Assembly (NCBI RefSeq): GCF_003426815.1
Contig: NZ_QKYK01000025.1
Span: 1 to 64,000 of the forward strand
DNA: 64,000 nucleotides
From: Desertimonas flava
GTDB lineage: Bacteria; Actinomycetota; Acidimicrobiia; Acidimicrobiales; Ilumatobacteraceae
Reading direction: 5' to 3'
Shown here: positions 46,515 to 55,500 of the stretch, in pieces
Position numbering within the stretch: position 1 is the stretch's first letter
Layout: the number at the start of each line of letters is the position of its first letter
Notes under the pieces: model-generated
The model's database searches: none
The model's input: the letters and a program-made list of their open reading frames with translations, nothing else
What the model was told of the DNA's origin: nothing
Program-made: the position numbers and the translations under genes

Positions 46515-47374
46515 GGCGCGGCTCCATCGTTCATTCGATACCGGTCCTCGGAGCTCGTTGGGCCGCGGTAGCCGAGTCGTGCCGAGAGCTCGGCGGCACC
46601 GTCCGTGACGAGTTGCACCCAGCGCTCGTCGTTCTCTGGCGTGCGGCGCATCTCCGGCGTGGAGATGCTCAGACCGGCCACGACGGCACCGGTGTGGTCG
46701 CGGACCGCGGCGCCGACACACCACATCCCGGCGTCGGACTCCCGCTCGTCGAAGGCAACGCCCGTGGCGCGCACCTCGTCGAGGTTGGCGCGCAGGGCGC
46801 GGACCGTGGTGATGCTGTGCGGCGTCATCGACGCGAGCGGGGCGGTGCGGGGGAACAGTTCGGCGAGGCGGGCCTCGGGGAGGGCGGCGAGCATCGCCTT
46901 GCCGAGACTCGTGCAGTGCGCTGGGAGTCTGCGCCCGACGGCTGACACCATCCGGATCGGGTGCACGCTGTCCACCTTGACCAGGTAGATCACATCGGCC
47001 CCGTCGAGGGCGGCCACGTTGACCGTCTCTCCGCAGTTGGCGGCGACACGCCTGGCGACCTCGCTGCCCTCGCGGACGAGATCGACCTGGTCACCGAACG
47101 CGCCACCGAGCCGGGCGAGCATGGCGCCGAGGCGGTAACGGGTCGGTCGACCATCGAGCGGGACGAGGTAGTGGCGGGAGACCAGCGTCGCGACCAGCTC
47201 GTGCACGGTCGTGCGCGGCAGGCCGACGCGTTCGGTGATGTCGGGAGCCGACAACTGCTCGCCGTCGAGGAAGAGCTCGAGGATGTCGAGTCCGCGGTCG
47301 AGCGCGGGCACCTTACGACCCGCTCGACCCGGCTCCGCACCAACGGTCGGGAGCCACCCTGTTGACGTTCGCAC
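46511..47374 (-). CDS. IclR-family transcriptional regulator
   Basis: Regulator of about 287 aa from GTG 47374 (a TTG at 47398 is possible). The HTH reads [20 protein letters not shown] and the effector domain carries [25 protein letters not shown]. It probably controls its own dehydratase gene (ATGA overlap) and the divergent xylonate-type dehydratase. The palindrome at 47415-47438 is the likely operator. No ribosome site is seen at the start; TAGAAC seven bases before the GTG would allow a leaderless transcript. Confidence 0.88.
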   Translation of the reverse strand: MRTSTGWLPTVGAEPGRAGRKVPALDRGLDILELFLDGEQLSAPDITERVGLPRTTVHELVATLVSRHYLVPLDGRPTRYRLGAMLARLGGAFGDQVDLVREGSEVARRVAANCGETVNVAALDGADVIYLVKVDSVHPIRMVSAVGRRLPAHCTSLGKAMLAALPEARLAELFPRTAPLASMTPHSITTVRALRANLDEVRATGVAFDERESDAGMWCVGAAVRDHTGAVVAGLSISTPEMRRTPENDERWVQLVTDGAAELSARLGYRGPTSSEDRYRMNDGAAP

Positions 47375-47414
47375 GGCGATGGTTCTAGCTTGCCACAATG
47401 TTCGAAGCTCCGAT

Positions 47415-47438
47415 CATTGTTCGATATCTCGAACGATG
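47415..47438. promoter_or_regulatory. Candidate IclR operator
   Basis: Inverted repeat CATTGTTCGA - TATC - TCGAACGATG (9 of 10 arm positions match) between the divergent regulator and dehydratase genes. Half of the motif (TGTTCGAAG) recurs at 47399. Confidence 0.6.
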
Positions 47439-47535
47439 ACGTGGACGCCCTCAGCGTGCGCCGTTCGCCATCCGAGTCGCAAGGGTGGGGCGACACCGAC
47501 GTGATCGGCGCGCACCGACACGGCGGGCGCCCGTG

Positions 47536-49446
47536 ATGGACGACAGGTCCGATCGTGTGCTCGATTCGGGCGATCGATCGCTGTACGAGCCGGCGACGAC
47601 CGGCGCCGGTCCGGCCGGTGAGCTGCCGCTCGAGGCGGGACGCCTGGCCGGCATGTCGAGCGGTGAGCTGTTCGGATGGACGCAGAACGTGGCGATGGGG
47701 CTGGCCCCCGAGCGCGTCGGCAGCCGCGAGTTCCTGATCGTGTCCACGCTCGGCGGCCGTCGGGGGCCCGACGGCGAGCCGATCGCGCTCGGCTACCACA
47801 CCGGCCACTGGGAGCTCGGGATGCTCGTCGACGCCGCCGCCCGCGAACTGAGGGCGGGCGGTGCGACACCGTTCGCGGCATTCGTGTCCGATCCGTGCGA
47901 CGGCCGGAGCAACGGCACACGGGCCATGCTCGACTCGCTGCCGTATCGCAACGACGCGGCGATCGTGGCGCGGCGGCTGATCCGCTCGCTGCCCACGGCG
48001 TCGGGCGTCCTCGCCATCGGTACGTGCGACAAGGGGTTGCCCGCGCTGCTGATGGCGGTCGCCGGCGTTCCGCACCTCCCGGCGGTCGTCGTGCCGGGCG
48101 GGGTGATGCTGCGGACCGACCTCACCGAGAACACCGCCACCGTGCAGTCGCTCGCCACCCGTTTCGCCCGAGGTGAGATCACGCTCGAGCACGCCGCGGT
48201 GACCGGTTGCCGGGCGTGCGGCTCGGCGGGCGGCGGCTGCCAGTTCCTCGGCACGGCGGCCACGTCGCAGGTGATCGCCGAGGCGCTCGGGCTCACCCTG
48301 CCCCACGGCGCGTTGCACCCGTCGGGGACGCCGCTGTGGGAGGACCTGGCGCGCCGGTCGGCCCGCGCCCTCGCACGGCTCGCGCATTCGGGCACGACGA
48401 CGGGTGGGCTGCTCTCCGACAGCGCCGTGCGCAACGCGATGGTCGTGCACGCCGCCTTCGGAGGCTCGACGAACCTCTATCTCCACCTGCCCGCGATCGC
48501 CCACGCAACCGGCCTCACACGGCCGAGTGCGGCGGACTGGACGAGCGTCAACCGGTCGGTGCCGCGCCTCGTCGACGCCCTGCCGAACGGGCCACGGAGC
48601 TACGCCACGGTGCATGTGTTCCTCGCCGGAGGCGTCCCCGAGGTGATGCTCCACCTGGCTCGCCGCGGGGCCCTCGACCTCGATGTGCCCACCGTGTCGG
48701 GGCGCTCGCTCGGCGACAACCTCGACTGGTGGGAGCGCAGCGACCGCCGCTCAGCGCTGCGCAACCGGCTCCACGACATCGACGGGGTCGATCCCGACGA
48801 CGTGATCCGCCCCGCTGGCCACGAGCTGCCCGGCACCGTGACGATCGTCGGCGGCAACCTCGCACCCGACGGCGGACTCGTGAAGAGCACGGCGCTCGAC
48901 CCGGCATCGTGCGACACCGACGGCGTGTACCGCGCCGAGGGCACCGCTCGCGTCTTCACGTCGGAGGACGACGCGATCGCGGCGATCAAGTCACGCGCGG
49001 TCCAGCCGGGAGACGTGATGGTGCTCGTCGGTATCGGGCCCTCGTTCGGCATGCCCGAGACGTTCCAGATCACCGCGGCGATGAGGTACGCCGACGACCG
49101 GGGCCGCATCCCGTTGCTCACCGACGGCCGGTTCTCCGGTGTCTCCTCGGGCCCATGCGTCGGTCACATCAGCCCCGAAGCAGCCGCCGGCGGCCCCCTC
49201 GGGCGGTTGCGCGACGGCGACATGATCCGCATCGAGATCGACACCGTGCGCCTCGCGGGCCGCGTCGACTTCGCCGGCGACGGCGATCTGCTCGCGTCGC
49301 GCCCGCCGCATCCCGGACTCGCCTCCGCGGCCGACGGGCTGCCGGACGACACGCGGCTCTGGGCCGCGCTCCAGGCCGCCAGCGGCGGCAGTTGGGGCGG
49401 CTGCGTCTACGACACCGACGCGATCGTGAGCCGGCTCGCTCGCTGA
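47536..49446 (+). CDS. Sugar-acid dehydratase, YagF/YjhG type (IlvD/Edd family)
   Basis: Dehydratase of 636 aa that probably turns D-xylonate or another pentonate into the 2-keto-3-deoxy acid, with an Fe-S cofactor. It matches the YagF/YjhG subfamily: IALGYHTGHWELGML, AAFVSDPCDGRSNGTRAM, GTCDKGLPAL, TGCRACGSAGGGCQFLGTA (cluster cysteines) and AAFGGSTNLYLHLPAIAHA. Length is near the 650 of that subfamily. I chose ATG 47536; the longer start at 47485 adds an Arg-rich head. Next step in the pathway is the FAH-family gene at 45651. Confidence 0.9.
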   Translation: MDDRSDRVLDSGDRSLYEPATTGAGPAGELPLEAGRLAGMSSGELFGWTQNVAMGLAPERVGSREFLIVSTLGGRRGPDGEPIALGYHTGHWELGMLVDAAARELRAGGATPFAAFVSDPCDGRSNGTRAMLDSLPYRNDAAIVARRLIRSLPTASGVLAIGTCDKGLPALLMAVAGVPHLPAVVVPGGVMLRTDLTENTATVQSLATRFARGEITLEHAAVTGCRACGSAGGGCQFLGTAATSQVIAEALGLTLPHGALHPSGTPLWEDLARRSARALARLAHSGTTTGGLLSDSAVRNAMVVHAAFGGSTNLYLHLPAIAHATGLTRPSAADWTSVNRSVPRLVDALPNGPRSYATVHVFLAGGVPEVMLHLARRGALDLDVPTVSGRSLGDNLDWWERSDRRSALRNRLHDIDGVDPDDVIRPAGHELPGTVTIVGGNLAPDGGLVKSTALDPASCDTDGVYRAEGTARVFTSEDDAIAAIKSRAVQPGDVMVLVGIGPSFGMPETFQITAAMRYADDRGRIPLLTDGRFSGVSSGPCVGHISPEAAAGGPLGRLRDGDMIRIEIDTVRLAGRVDFAGDGDLLASRPPHPGLASAADGLPDDTRLWAALQAASGGSWGGCVYDTDAIVSRLAR

Positions 49447-49490
49447 CAGTCGACCCGCCGCGGACGTCGGGTTGGTCGGCGCTGCCTCGG

Positions 49491-51842
49491 TCAACCCATC
49501 GAGCGGGGGGCGGCGTTGTCGAACCGGGCGTACTGGCCGCGGAACACGAGCCGCATGTCCCCGATCGGACCGGCTCGATGCTTGGCGACGATGAGGTCGG
49601 CGGCGCCCCGGTCGGGCGACTCCTTGTTGTAGACCTCGTCGCGGTAGAGGAACATGACGACGTCTGCGTCCTGCTCGAGGCTGTTGTGGGCGACGACGCC
49701 GTTGGCGACGAAGTTGTGCGTCGCCAGCACCGTGGCGTCGAACACCTCCTGGATCCCCACGTCGTCGATGCCGACGATGCGGTCCCACACGACGTCGGAG
49801 GTCGCCAGGTCGGCGAGCTCCTTGTCGCCGAGGACGTCGGCGAGCTCGGCGAGGCGGCCCCGGCTCGACTCGCCTCGCCGGCCGTCGGCAGAGCCGGGGA
49901 CGGTGTCGTTCTCGTCGTCGCTTCCGGCGTCGGGGATCGGCGCGCCGCCGCCCACTACATCGGCGACGAACCGGCGGTGGCCGTCGAGACCGCGGACTCG
50001 CAACGTCACGTGGCCGGCGTCCGAGACGTGAATCGTCGAGCGGACGGCGAGCCGGAGGAGCAACTGCTGCAGGTGGTCGGCCACGACGGCGCCGGAGCAC
50101 TCGAGGGAGATACGCACGCCGGGCTCGACGACGGCGCAACCGGCGCGGCGGGCGAGGTCCCAGCGACGTCGCAAGTACTGGGCCACCTGGGCCGTCGGCA
50201 GGGCGAAGACCTCGGCCCCGACGCCGTCGGCCGCGGCATGCCGCGCGAGGTCACCCGGGCTCATCGGCGTGACGTGCTCGGGAGCACCGAGGAGGCGGGG
50301 CACGGCGAGGCGCGCTCCGACGTGCAGCTCGTCGAGTGACGCCCAGCCGTCGACGGTGCGGAAGCGGTGATTGCCGGTGGCGTCGACGGTGCGACCCGAC
50401 GCCATGCGGAGCCGGAACACGCGCTTGACCCCACTCGGGAACGCGTGGGTGAGCGTGGCCGGCACCATCCGGTAGTGATCGTCGAGCGACCAGACCGGTA
50501 CGTCGAGGGCGCCCGTGTCGACGAGCTCGCCGAGCGTGATCTCGGTGTTGGTGTCGGCGCGCAGCAGCCGCGTCGACGCCGTGAGGCAACCCGACTCACG
50601 GAGGTCGGACAGCATCGGCTTCTTGTCGGCGCGGGCCTCGAGGTTTCGCGACAGCTGGCTGAGGGCGACGATCGGCACCTCGAGCTCGCGGGCGAGGATC
50701 TTGAGGTTTCGGGAGATCTCCGACACCTCGAGCTGGCGGTTCTCGGCGTTGCCGCCGCCGCTCATCAGCTGGAGGTAGTCGATGAGGATCAGGCCGAGGT
50801 CGCCCTTCTGCATCTTCAGCCGGCGGGCCTTGGCGCGGATCTCCATGACGGTGACGCGCGGGTTGTCGTCGAGGTAGAGCGGCACCTCGAGCCGGCCGAT
50901 CGCTCGTCCGATGCGGGCCCAGTCGCTCTCCGACAGCTTGCCGTTGCGGATCTTGGTCGAGTCGACCTCGGCCTCGCTCGACAGGATTCGCTGGGTGAGC
51001 TCGATGTGGCCCATCTCGAGCGAGAACACGAGCACGGCCTTGCCCGACACCTTGGCCACGTTGGTCGCCATCCCGAGGCCGAACGCCGTCTTGCCCATGG
51101 CTGGACGGGCCCCGATGATGTTCAGCGTCGACGGTTGGAGGCCGGACAGCAGCTCATCGAGATCCTGGTAGCCGGTGGGGATGCCCGTGATGGTGTCGCC
51201 GCGGGCGTAGTTCTCCTCGATGCGCTCGATGGCGCCCTTCATCAGCTCACCGATCTCGGCGTAGGTGTCCGACACCCGCCGGTCGGCGACCTTGAACACC
51301 TTCGTCTCGGCCTCGTCGAGCGCCTGGTCGACGTTGTCGGGTCCGCTGTAGGCGATCTCGCTGATCTCGCCGGCGACCATGATGAGACGGCGCAGCATCG
51401 CCGCGTCGGCGACGATCTTGGCGTAGTGGCCGGCGTTGGAGATGGCCGGCGTGGCGTTCTGCAGATGGTGCAGCGTCTCGACGCCACCGACCGCTTCGAG
51501 CAGGCCGAGGCGCTGCAGCTCGTCGGCGACGGTGATGGTGTCGGCGGGGCCACCCGACTGCGACACCGACACGGCGACGTCGTAGATGTGCTGGTGGGCC
51601 GGCTTGTAGAAGTCGTCGTAGCGCAGGCCGGCCTCGATGACCGCGCCGAGCGCCTCGCGCGACAGCAGGAGCGCGCCGAGGACGGCCTCCTCGGCCGGGA
51701 GGTTGTGCGGCGGGACCCGCGACCCGTCGGTGCTGCCCCTGCCGCCGTTGCGTCCACCTTGCCGGCCGCCGTTGCGACCGTCTCGCGGCTGCGCCGGACG
51801 GGTGGTCGACAGCGAAGCGAGGAACGGGTCGTCGTCACTCAC
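49491..51842 (-). CDS. dnaB: Replicative DNA helicase DnaB with an intein
   Basis: Replicative helicase of 783 aa before splicing, 481 after. N-extein (1-418): helicase N-domain (LPAEEAVLGALLLSREAL) and RecA domain with GARPAMGKT and the DnaB signature LGLILIDYLQLM. The chain is split at LSDLRESG / SLEQDADVVMF by an intein of 302 aa (419-720). C-extein: 63 aa, with IVAKHRAGPIGDMRL. GTG start. An Arg/Gly-rich N-terminal extension of about 40 residues precedes the helicase domain. Confidence 0.95.
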   Translation of the reverse strand: MSDDDPFLASLSTTRPAQPRDGRNGGRQGGRNGGRGSTDGSRVPPHNLPAEEAVLGALLLSREALGAVIEAGLRYDDFYKPAHQHIYDVAVSVSQSGGPADTITVADELQRLGLLEAVGGVETLHHLQNATPAISNAGHYAKIVADAAMLRRLIMVAGEISEIAYSGPDNVDQALDEAETKVFKVADRRVSDTYAEIGELMKGAIERIEENYARGDTITGIPTGYQDLDELLSGLQPSTLNIIGARPAMGKTAFGLGMATNVAKVSGKAVLVFSLEMGHIELTQRILSSEAEVDSTKIRNGKLSESDWARIGRAIGRLEVPLYLDDNPRVTVMEIRAKARRLKMQKGDLGLILIDYLQLMSGGGNAENRQLEVSEISRNLKILARELEVPIVALSQLSRNLEARADKKPMLSDLRESGCLTASTRLLRADTNTEITLGELVDTGALDVPVWSLDDHYRMVPATLTHAFPSGVKRVFRLRMASGRTVDATGNHRFRTVDGWASLDELHVGARLAVPRLLGAPEHVTPMSPGDLARHAAADGVGAEVFALPTAQVAQYLRRRWDLARRAGCAVVEPGVRISLECSGAVVADHLQQLLLRLAVRSTIHVSDAGHVTLRVRGLDGHRRFVADVVGGGAPIPDAGSDDENDTVPGSADGRRGESSRGRLAELADVLGDKELADLATSDVVWDRIVGIDDVGIQEVFDATVLATHNFVANGVVAHNSLEQDADVVMFLYRDEVYNKESPDRGAADLIVAKHRAGPIGDMRLVFRGQYARFDNAAPRSMG
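49683..50588 (-). other. DnaB intein (302 aa), endonuclease degenerate
   Basis: Block A starts with CLTASTRLL; the block B region is ATGNHRFRT; the C-end reads FVANGVVAHN followed by Ser (+1), so splicing should work through Cys1, Asn302 and Ser+1. The central part keeps a shadow of the second half of a LAGLIDADG homing endonuclease (ISLECSGAVVADHLQQLLLR), but no LAGLIDADG acidic motif remains. Insertion at the same LRESG/S site is known in other actinobacterial DnaB proteins. Confidence 0.9.
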
Positions 51843-51934
51843 CGGTCGACCTGAGGGCTGCGCTCGCGCGGACGGCCGTCGCTCGCTGCGCTCACGACTG
51901 ATCGCCCATCTGCCTCACGATGGCAGCTCGCCAC

Positions 51935-52000
51935 TGTGGAGCACTAGAGGAACAACCCGGTGCACAACACCGCGATTCGGTGTGGACGAGCTGTGGGCAA
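51935..52000. promoter_or_regulatory. Cluster of DnaA-box-like sequences upstream of dnaB
   Basis: TGTGGACGA (51981) and TGTGGGCAA (51992) each differ by one base from the box TGTGGACAA; TGTGGAGCA (51935) differs by two. They lie in the 265-nt gap between dnaB and rplI. They could be sites for DnaA control of dnaB. Confidence 0.4.
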
Positions 52001-52058
52001 CGGGAGCGAGGCTGTGTACGGGCGCGCGAGAACACGGCAGGACCTCCGGGAGAACGAA

Positions 52059-52086
52059 TCGTGGCGGCGCCGAAGCGCCGCCACGA
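52059..52086. terminator. 12-bp hairpin after rplI
   Basis: The arms 52059-52070 and 52075-52086 (TCGTGGCGGCGC / GCGCCGCCACGA) with a CGAA loop. It lies 22 nt past the rplI stop, so it probably ends the ribosomal-protein transcript before dnaB. Confidence 0.75.
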
Positions 52087-52107
52087 GTCAGGAATGGATC
52101 GGCGACC

Positions 52108-52554
52108 TCAGGAGGCCGCGATGACCTCGAGGGTGATCGGGAACGCCACATCCGCGTGCAGACGAGCCGTGGCCGTGTGCTGACCGAGCGACTTGATCAC
52201 GTCGACTTCGACGCGGTGGCGGTCGATGGTGATGCCCGTTTGCGCCTCGACCGCGGCCACCACGTCGGCCGCGGTGACCGAGCCGAACAGACGGCCCTCG
52301 GTGCCGGCCTTGGCCGAGATCTCGATGATCTTCGGCACGAGGGTGGACGCGATGGTCTGGGCGGCCTCACGGTCGCTGGCGTCGCGGAGGTCGCGGGCGC
52401 GCCGCATGCGGCCCGCCTGATCGACGGCACCGTCGCTCGCCTTGATGGCGAGACCACGCGGCAGGAGGTAGTTGCGCCCGTAGCCGTCGGACACGTCGAC
52501 GATGTCGCCGCGCTTGCCGAGGCCCTGGAGATCGGAACGAAGGATCAGCTTCAT
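52108..52554 (-). CDS. rplI: Ribosomal protein bL9
   Basis: Large-subunit protein of 148 aa. The N-terminal MKLILRSDLQGLGKRGDIVDV and the GYGRNYLLPRGLA loop are signature parts, and the C-terminal domain is complete. The ATG at 52554 is one base after the rpsR stop; a longer start would overlap rpsR. Confidence 0.97.
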   Translation of the reverse strand: MKLILRSDLQGLGKRGDIVDVSDGYGRNYLLPRGLAIKASDGAVDQAGRMRRARDLRDASDREAAQTIASTLVPKIIEISAKAGTEGRLFGSVTAADVVAAVEAQTGITIDRHRVEVDVIKSLGQHTATARLHADVAFPITLEVIAAS

Positions 52555-52555
52555 G

Positions 52556-52966
52556 TCACTCCTCCCCGTCGTCGGCACCGTCGAGCCCGGCATCCAGCGA
52601 CGTGTCGGTCTCGTCGATCGCGTTCTCGTCGTTCACGTCGGTGGCGTTCTCGTTGTCGCCACGGCCGGGACGGCCGTCACGTGGCGGGCGCGTGCGCTGG
52701 TTGGCGACCCGCTTGGCGTAGGGAAGCAACGCCATCTCGCGCGCCACCTTGATGGCGTGGGCCACCTCGCGCTGCTGCTGCACGTCGTTGCCCGACACGC
52801 GGCGGTTGCGGATCTTGGCGCGGTCGCTCATGAAGCGCGACAGCAGGTCGACGTCCTTGTAGTCGACGTACTCGACCTTCTCGATGACGAGCGCGCTCGT
52901 CTTCTTCTTGTACTTGCGGGGAGCCGCGTCCTTGGCGGCGCGTGCCCGATTCTTCTTGCTGGCCAT
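52556..52966 (-). CDS. rpsR: Ribosomal protein bS18 with long acidic C-terminal tail
   Basis: Small-subunit protein of 136 aa; typical bS18 is 75-90 aa. The core is clear ([46 protein letters not shown]-like ALLPYAKR). About 40 extra residues rich in Asp, Glu and Asn follow ([19 protein letters not shown]). No frameshift is needed. The extension would sit on the ribosome surface near the platform. Confidence 0.93.
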   Translation of the reverse strand: MASKKNRARAAKDAAPRKYKKKTSALVIEKVEYVDYKDVDLLSRFMSDRAKIRNRRVSGNDVQQQREVAHAIKVAREMALLPYAKRVANQRTRPPRDGRPGRGDNENATDVNDENAIDETDTSLDAGLDGADDGEE

Positions 52967-53006
52967 CAGTCTCTCGTGAGTTCGTTGGGTGACTTGTTCA
53001 GTCGTG

Positions 53007-53465
53007 TCAGAACGGTTCTTCGTCGTAGCTCTGTGACGGAGCCGGACGGTTCATGCCACTCGATGCCGAGTCGGCGGGATGAGGAGCACCACCATCACCG
53101 GCACCACCGGTGCGGGCGATCTTCTCGACCTCGGCCTTCGCCCAACGCAGGCTGGGGCCGATCTCGTCGGCGACGACCTCGATCTTCGAACGCTTCTCGC
53201 CCTCTTGGGTATCCCACGAGCGCTGCTCGAGGCGACCGACGACGACGACGCGGGTGCCCTTGTTGAGGGAGCCGGCGGCGTTCTCGCCGAGGGTGCCCCA
53301 GGCGACGATGTCGAAGAAGGACGTCTGCTCCTGCCACTCACCGTTCGACTGGTAGCGCCGGTTGACGGCGAGACCGAAGCTGGCGACGCCGCGGCCGCCG
53401 GTGGTGTAGCGAAGTTCGGGATCGCGGGTGACGTTGCCCACGAGGGTGACGGTGTTGTCTGCCAT
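53007..53465 (-). CDS. ssb: Single-stranded DNA-binding protein
   Basis: OB-fold protein of 152 aa: [27 protein letters not shown] and the acidic tip DEEPF that recruits partner proteins. Located between rpsR and rpsF as in other actinobacteria. Confidence 0.97.
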   Translation of the reverse strand: MADNTVTLVGNVTRDPELRYTTGGRGVASFGLAVNRRYQSNGEWQEQTSFFDIVAWGTLGENAAGSLNKGTRVVVVGRLEQRSWDTQEGEKRSKIEVVADEIGPSLRWAKAEVEKIARTGGAGDGGAPHPADSASSGMNRPAPSQSYDEEPF

Positions 53466-53514
53466 GGTGTGCTCCCTGCTGTGAAGCGGTGTGGACTTCG
53501 GCGGGTGACCGAAG

Positions 53515-53844
53515 TCAGGCGGCGACGCCCGACATGCCGCGACGCGTGGCCTCGGAGACGGGCAGCTTGATCAGCTTGTGGCGGACGACCTCGTCCGCGA
53601 GGCGGAGCGAACGCTCGAGCTCGCCAAGTGATCCGGCAGGTGCCACGGCCTCGACGACGAGGTAGTACCCCGTCTCCTTGCGGTTGATCGGGTAGGCGAA
53701 CTGACGCTTCCCCCACCAATCGGGCTTGCCGTGGATCGTGCCACCGGCGGCCGTGATGCCGTCGGTGACGACCTTCACGAACGATTGGGCCTTGGGGTCG
53801 TCGACGTCGCCGTCGATGATGACCATCAACTCGTATGCACGCAT
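53515..53844 (-). CDS. rpsF: Ribosomal protein bS6
   Basis: Protein of 109 aa: MRAYELMVIIDGDVDD start, KPDWWGKRQFAYPINRKETGYY core. First gene of the rpsF-ssb-rpsR-rplI set. The ATG 53844 has GGGAGG about 13 nt upstream. The longer frame to 54048 runs into the upstream region and is not coding. Confidence 0.96.
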   Translation of the reverse strand: MRAYELMVIIDGDVDDPKAQSFVKVVTDGITAAGGTIHGKPDWWGKRQFAYPINRKETGYYLVVEAVAPAGSLGELERSLRLADEVVRHKLIKLPVSEATRRGMSGVAA

Positions 53845-54049
53845 GGTGCGCTGGAACCTCCCTCCGGACCCGGGACCGGCACGAGTGACGGGCTCCCCGG
53901 GGCCCCACCGGGATGATGGGGCAGGGTGAATATGACCCGGCGAGTGTATCGGGCGATCTCGGCCATGGTCCCCAGTGTGAACCAGGGGTGTCACACTCAT
54001 AATGACTCGCGTGCTTGGCGATGCCTCCGATCTGACCCACCGTGTCACC
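53845..54049. other. Upstream region of rpsF
   Basis: No gene is seen. It must hold the rpsF promoter (minus strand), but no clear -35/-10 pair stands out; CATATT and CATTAT are the most A/T-rich hexamers. A short inverted repeat GTGTGA / TCACAC (near 53975-53997) lies inside. Confidence 0.4.
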
Positions 54050-54227
54050 GGCGCTTGCTGCCTTGACTCTGATCTGTCGGTCGGGTGTCTTCGTCAAGCA
54101 CGCGCACCGACCGGTCGGGCGGACGTGACCTGATAGGAGCCTCGCAGCGGCGTCCTGAGTGTGCTGTCCGCCGTCCCGGCCGGTGGTGCCAACATCCCCA
54201 GCTTCTTGAAGGGAAGGCTCCACCAGC
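54050..54227 (+). ncRNA. Candidate IS110 bridge RNA region (left end)
   Basis: IS110 elements of the IS621 type encode a bridge RNA in the noncoding end before the recombinase gene. This 178-nt gap fits by position and size. It holds GATAGGAGC (54132-54140), which recurs exactly just past the recombinase gene (55456-55464), as expected for a guide that pairs with the element's own end. Inverted repeats such as CGACCGGTCG fit a structured RNA. Exact ends are unknown. Confidence 0.45.
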
Positions 54228-55451
54228 ATGCATCATCAACGCCTCGTTGTCACCGGCGGTGTCGACACGCACGGCGATGTCCACGTCGCTGCTGTGCTCG
54301 ACCCGGTCGGCCGAGTGCTCGCGACTGGGTCGTTCCCAGCGACCACGGCCGGGTATCGGCAGTTGTTGTCGTGGCTGTGCCGACACGGCCGAGTGGTCCA
54401 AGTCGGTGTCGAAGGCACCGGCTCGTACGGGGCAGGCCTGGCCCGCCACCTCGCTCGTCACGGCGTGGCCGTGGTTGAAGTCAACCGTCCCGACCGGCAA
54501 GCCCGTCGGCGCCGCGGCAAGTCTGACACCGTCGACGCGATCGCCGCCGCGCGGGCCGCGTTGAGCGGCGATGCCACCGCAACACCCAAGACCGGCGACG
54601 GGATCGTGGAGACGATTCGGTCGTTGCAGGTCGCTCGTCGCTCCGCGGTGAAGGCCCGGACCCAGGCCGGCAACCAGATCCGCGATCTCATCGTGACCGC
54701 CCCCGACGATCTGCGAGCCCAGCTCAAAGGCCTCAACACCGTGAACCGGGTCGCTGCGTGCGCACGGTTCCGACCCGGCGACTACACCGACCCGACCGAA
54801 GGGCTTCGTCACGCCCTGCGTCACCTCGCCCGACGGTGGCAAGCCCTCGACGTCGAGATCACCGAGCTCGACGGCGCTCTCAAGATGCTCACCGCGCGAG
54901 CGAACCCGGCCCTCGTCGCCGCACGCGGCGTCGGCCACGAAGTCGCCGCCGCGTTGCTGGTCACCGCCGGCGACAACCCGCAACGGATGCAGACCGAAGC
55001 CAGCTTCGCCGCGCTCTGCGGCGTCTCTCCGATCGAAGCGTCATCGGGCAAGACGATCCGTCACCGCCTCAACCGCGGCGGTGACCGCCGCGCCAACAAC
55101 GCCCTGTGGCGCATCATCATGGTCCGCCTCCAACACGACGAACGCACCAAGGCCTACGTCGAGCGTCGCACCGCCGAGGGCCTGAGCATCCGCGAGATCA
55201 TCCGCTGCCTCAAACGAGCCGTCGCCCGCGAGATGTTCCGCCTCCTCACGAACCCGCCCGCCGTGCCCAACGGCGCTGACCTACGCACCGCCCGCAACAC
55301 CGCCGGGATCTCGCTCGCCGTCGTCGCCGAGCAGCTCGGCACCTGGCCCACCCGCATCTCCCAGCTCGAGCGCGGCCTCCAACATGACCTCGACCTCGCC
55401 ACCCGCTACCAAACCTGGCTCAACACCAAGATCCCCGCAATCGCCGCTTGA
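54228..55451 (+). CDS. IS110-family recombinase (DEDD transposase) with HTH tail
   Basis: Recombinase of 407 aa. N-terminal RuvC-like DEDD domain: Asp13 (GGVDTHGD), Glu62 (VEGTGSYG), Asp100 and Asp103 (KSDTVDAIAAARA). C-terminal transposase domain with the catalytic Ser of EASSGKTIRHRLNRGGDRR (272-273). Beyond the normal end lies an Xre-like HTH of about 50 residues (RTARNTAGISLAVVAEQLG, then RISQLERGL). The protein appears intact. Confidence 0.93.
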   Translation: MHHQRLVVTGGVDTHGDVHVAAVLDPVGRVLATGSFPATTAGYRQLLSWLCRHGRVVQVGVEGTGSYGAGLARHLARHGVAVVEVNRPDRQARRRRGKSDTVDAIAAARAALSGDATATPKTGDGIVETIRSLQVARRSAVKARTQAGNQIRDLIVTAPDDLRAQLKGLNTVNRVAACARFRPGDYTDPTEGLRHALRHLARRWQALDVEITELDGALKMLTARANPALVAARGVGHEVAAALLVTAGDNPQRMQTEASFAALCGVSPIEASSGKTIRHRLNRGGDRRANNALWRIIMVRLQHDERTKAYVERRTAEGLSIREIIRCLKRAVAREMFRLLTNPPAVPNGADLRTARNTAGISLAVVAEQLGTWPTRISQLERGLQHDLDLATRYQTWLNTKIPAIAA

Positions 55452-55500
55452 CAACGATAGGAGCATCAGTCACGGTGAGATCACGAGCCGCCGGAGACGG

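Larger units (their letters stand above)
54050..55470 (+). mobile_element. IS110-family insertion sequence
   Basis: The element is the recombinase gene plus short noncoding ends. IS110 elements lack terminal inverted repeats and target duplications, so the limits are estimates. It sits between rpsF and the secreted GH43-like gene and breaks no gene. TTGACA at 55448-55453, overlapping the recombinase stop, could act as a -35 box when the ends join in a circle. Confidence 0.75.
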
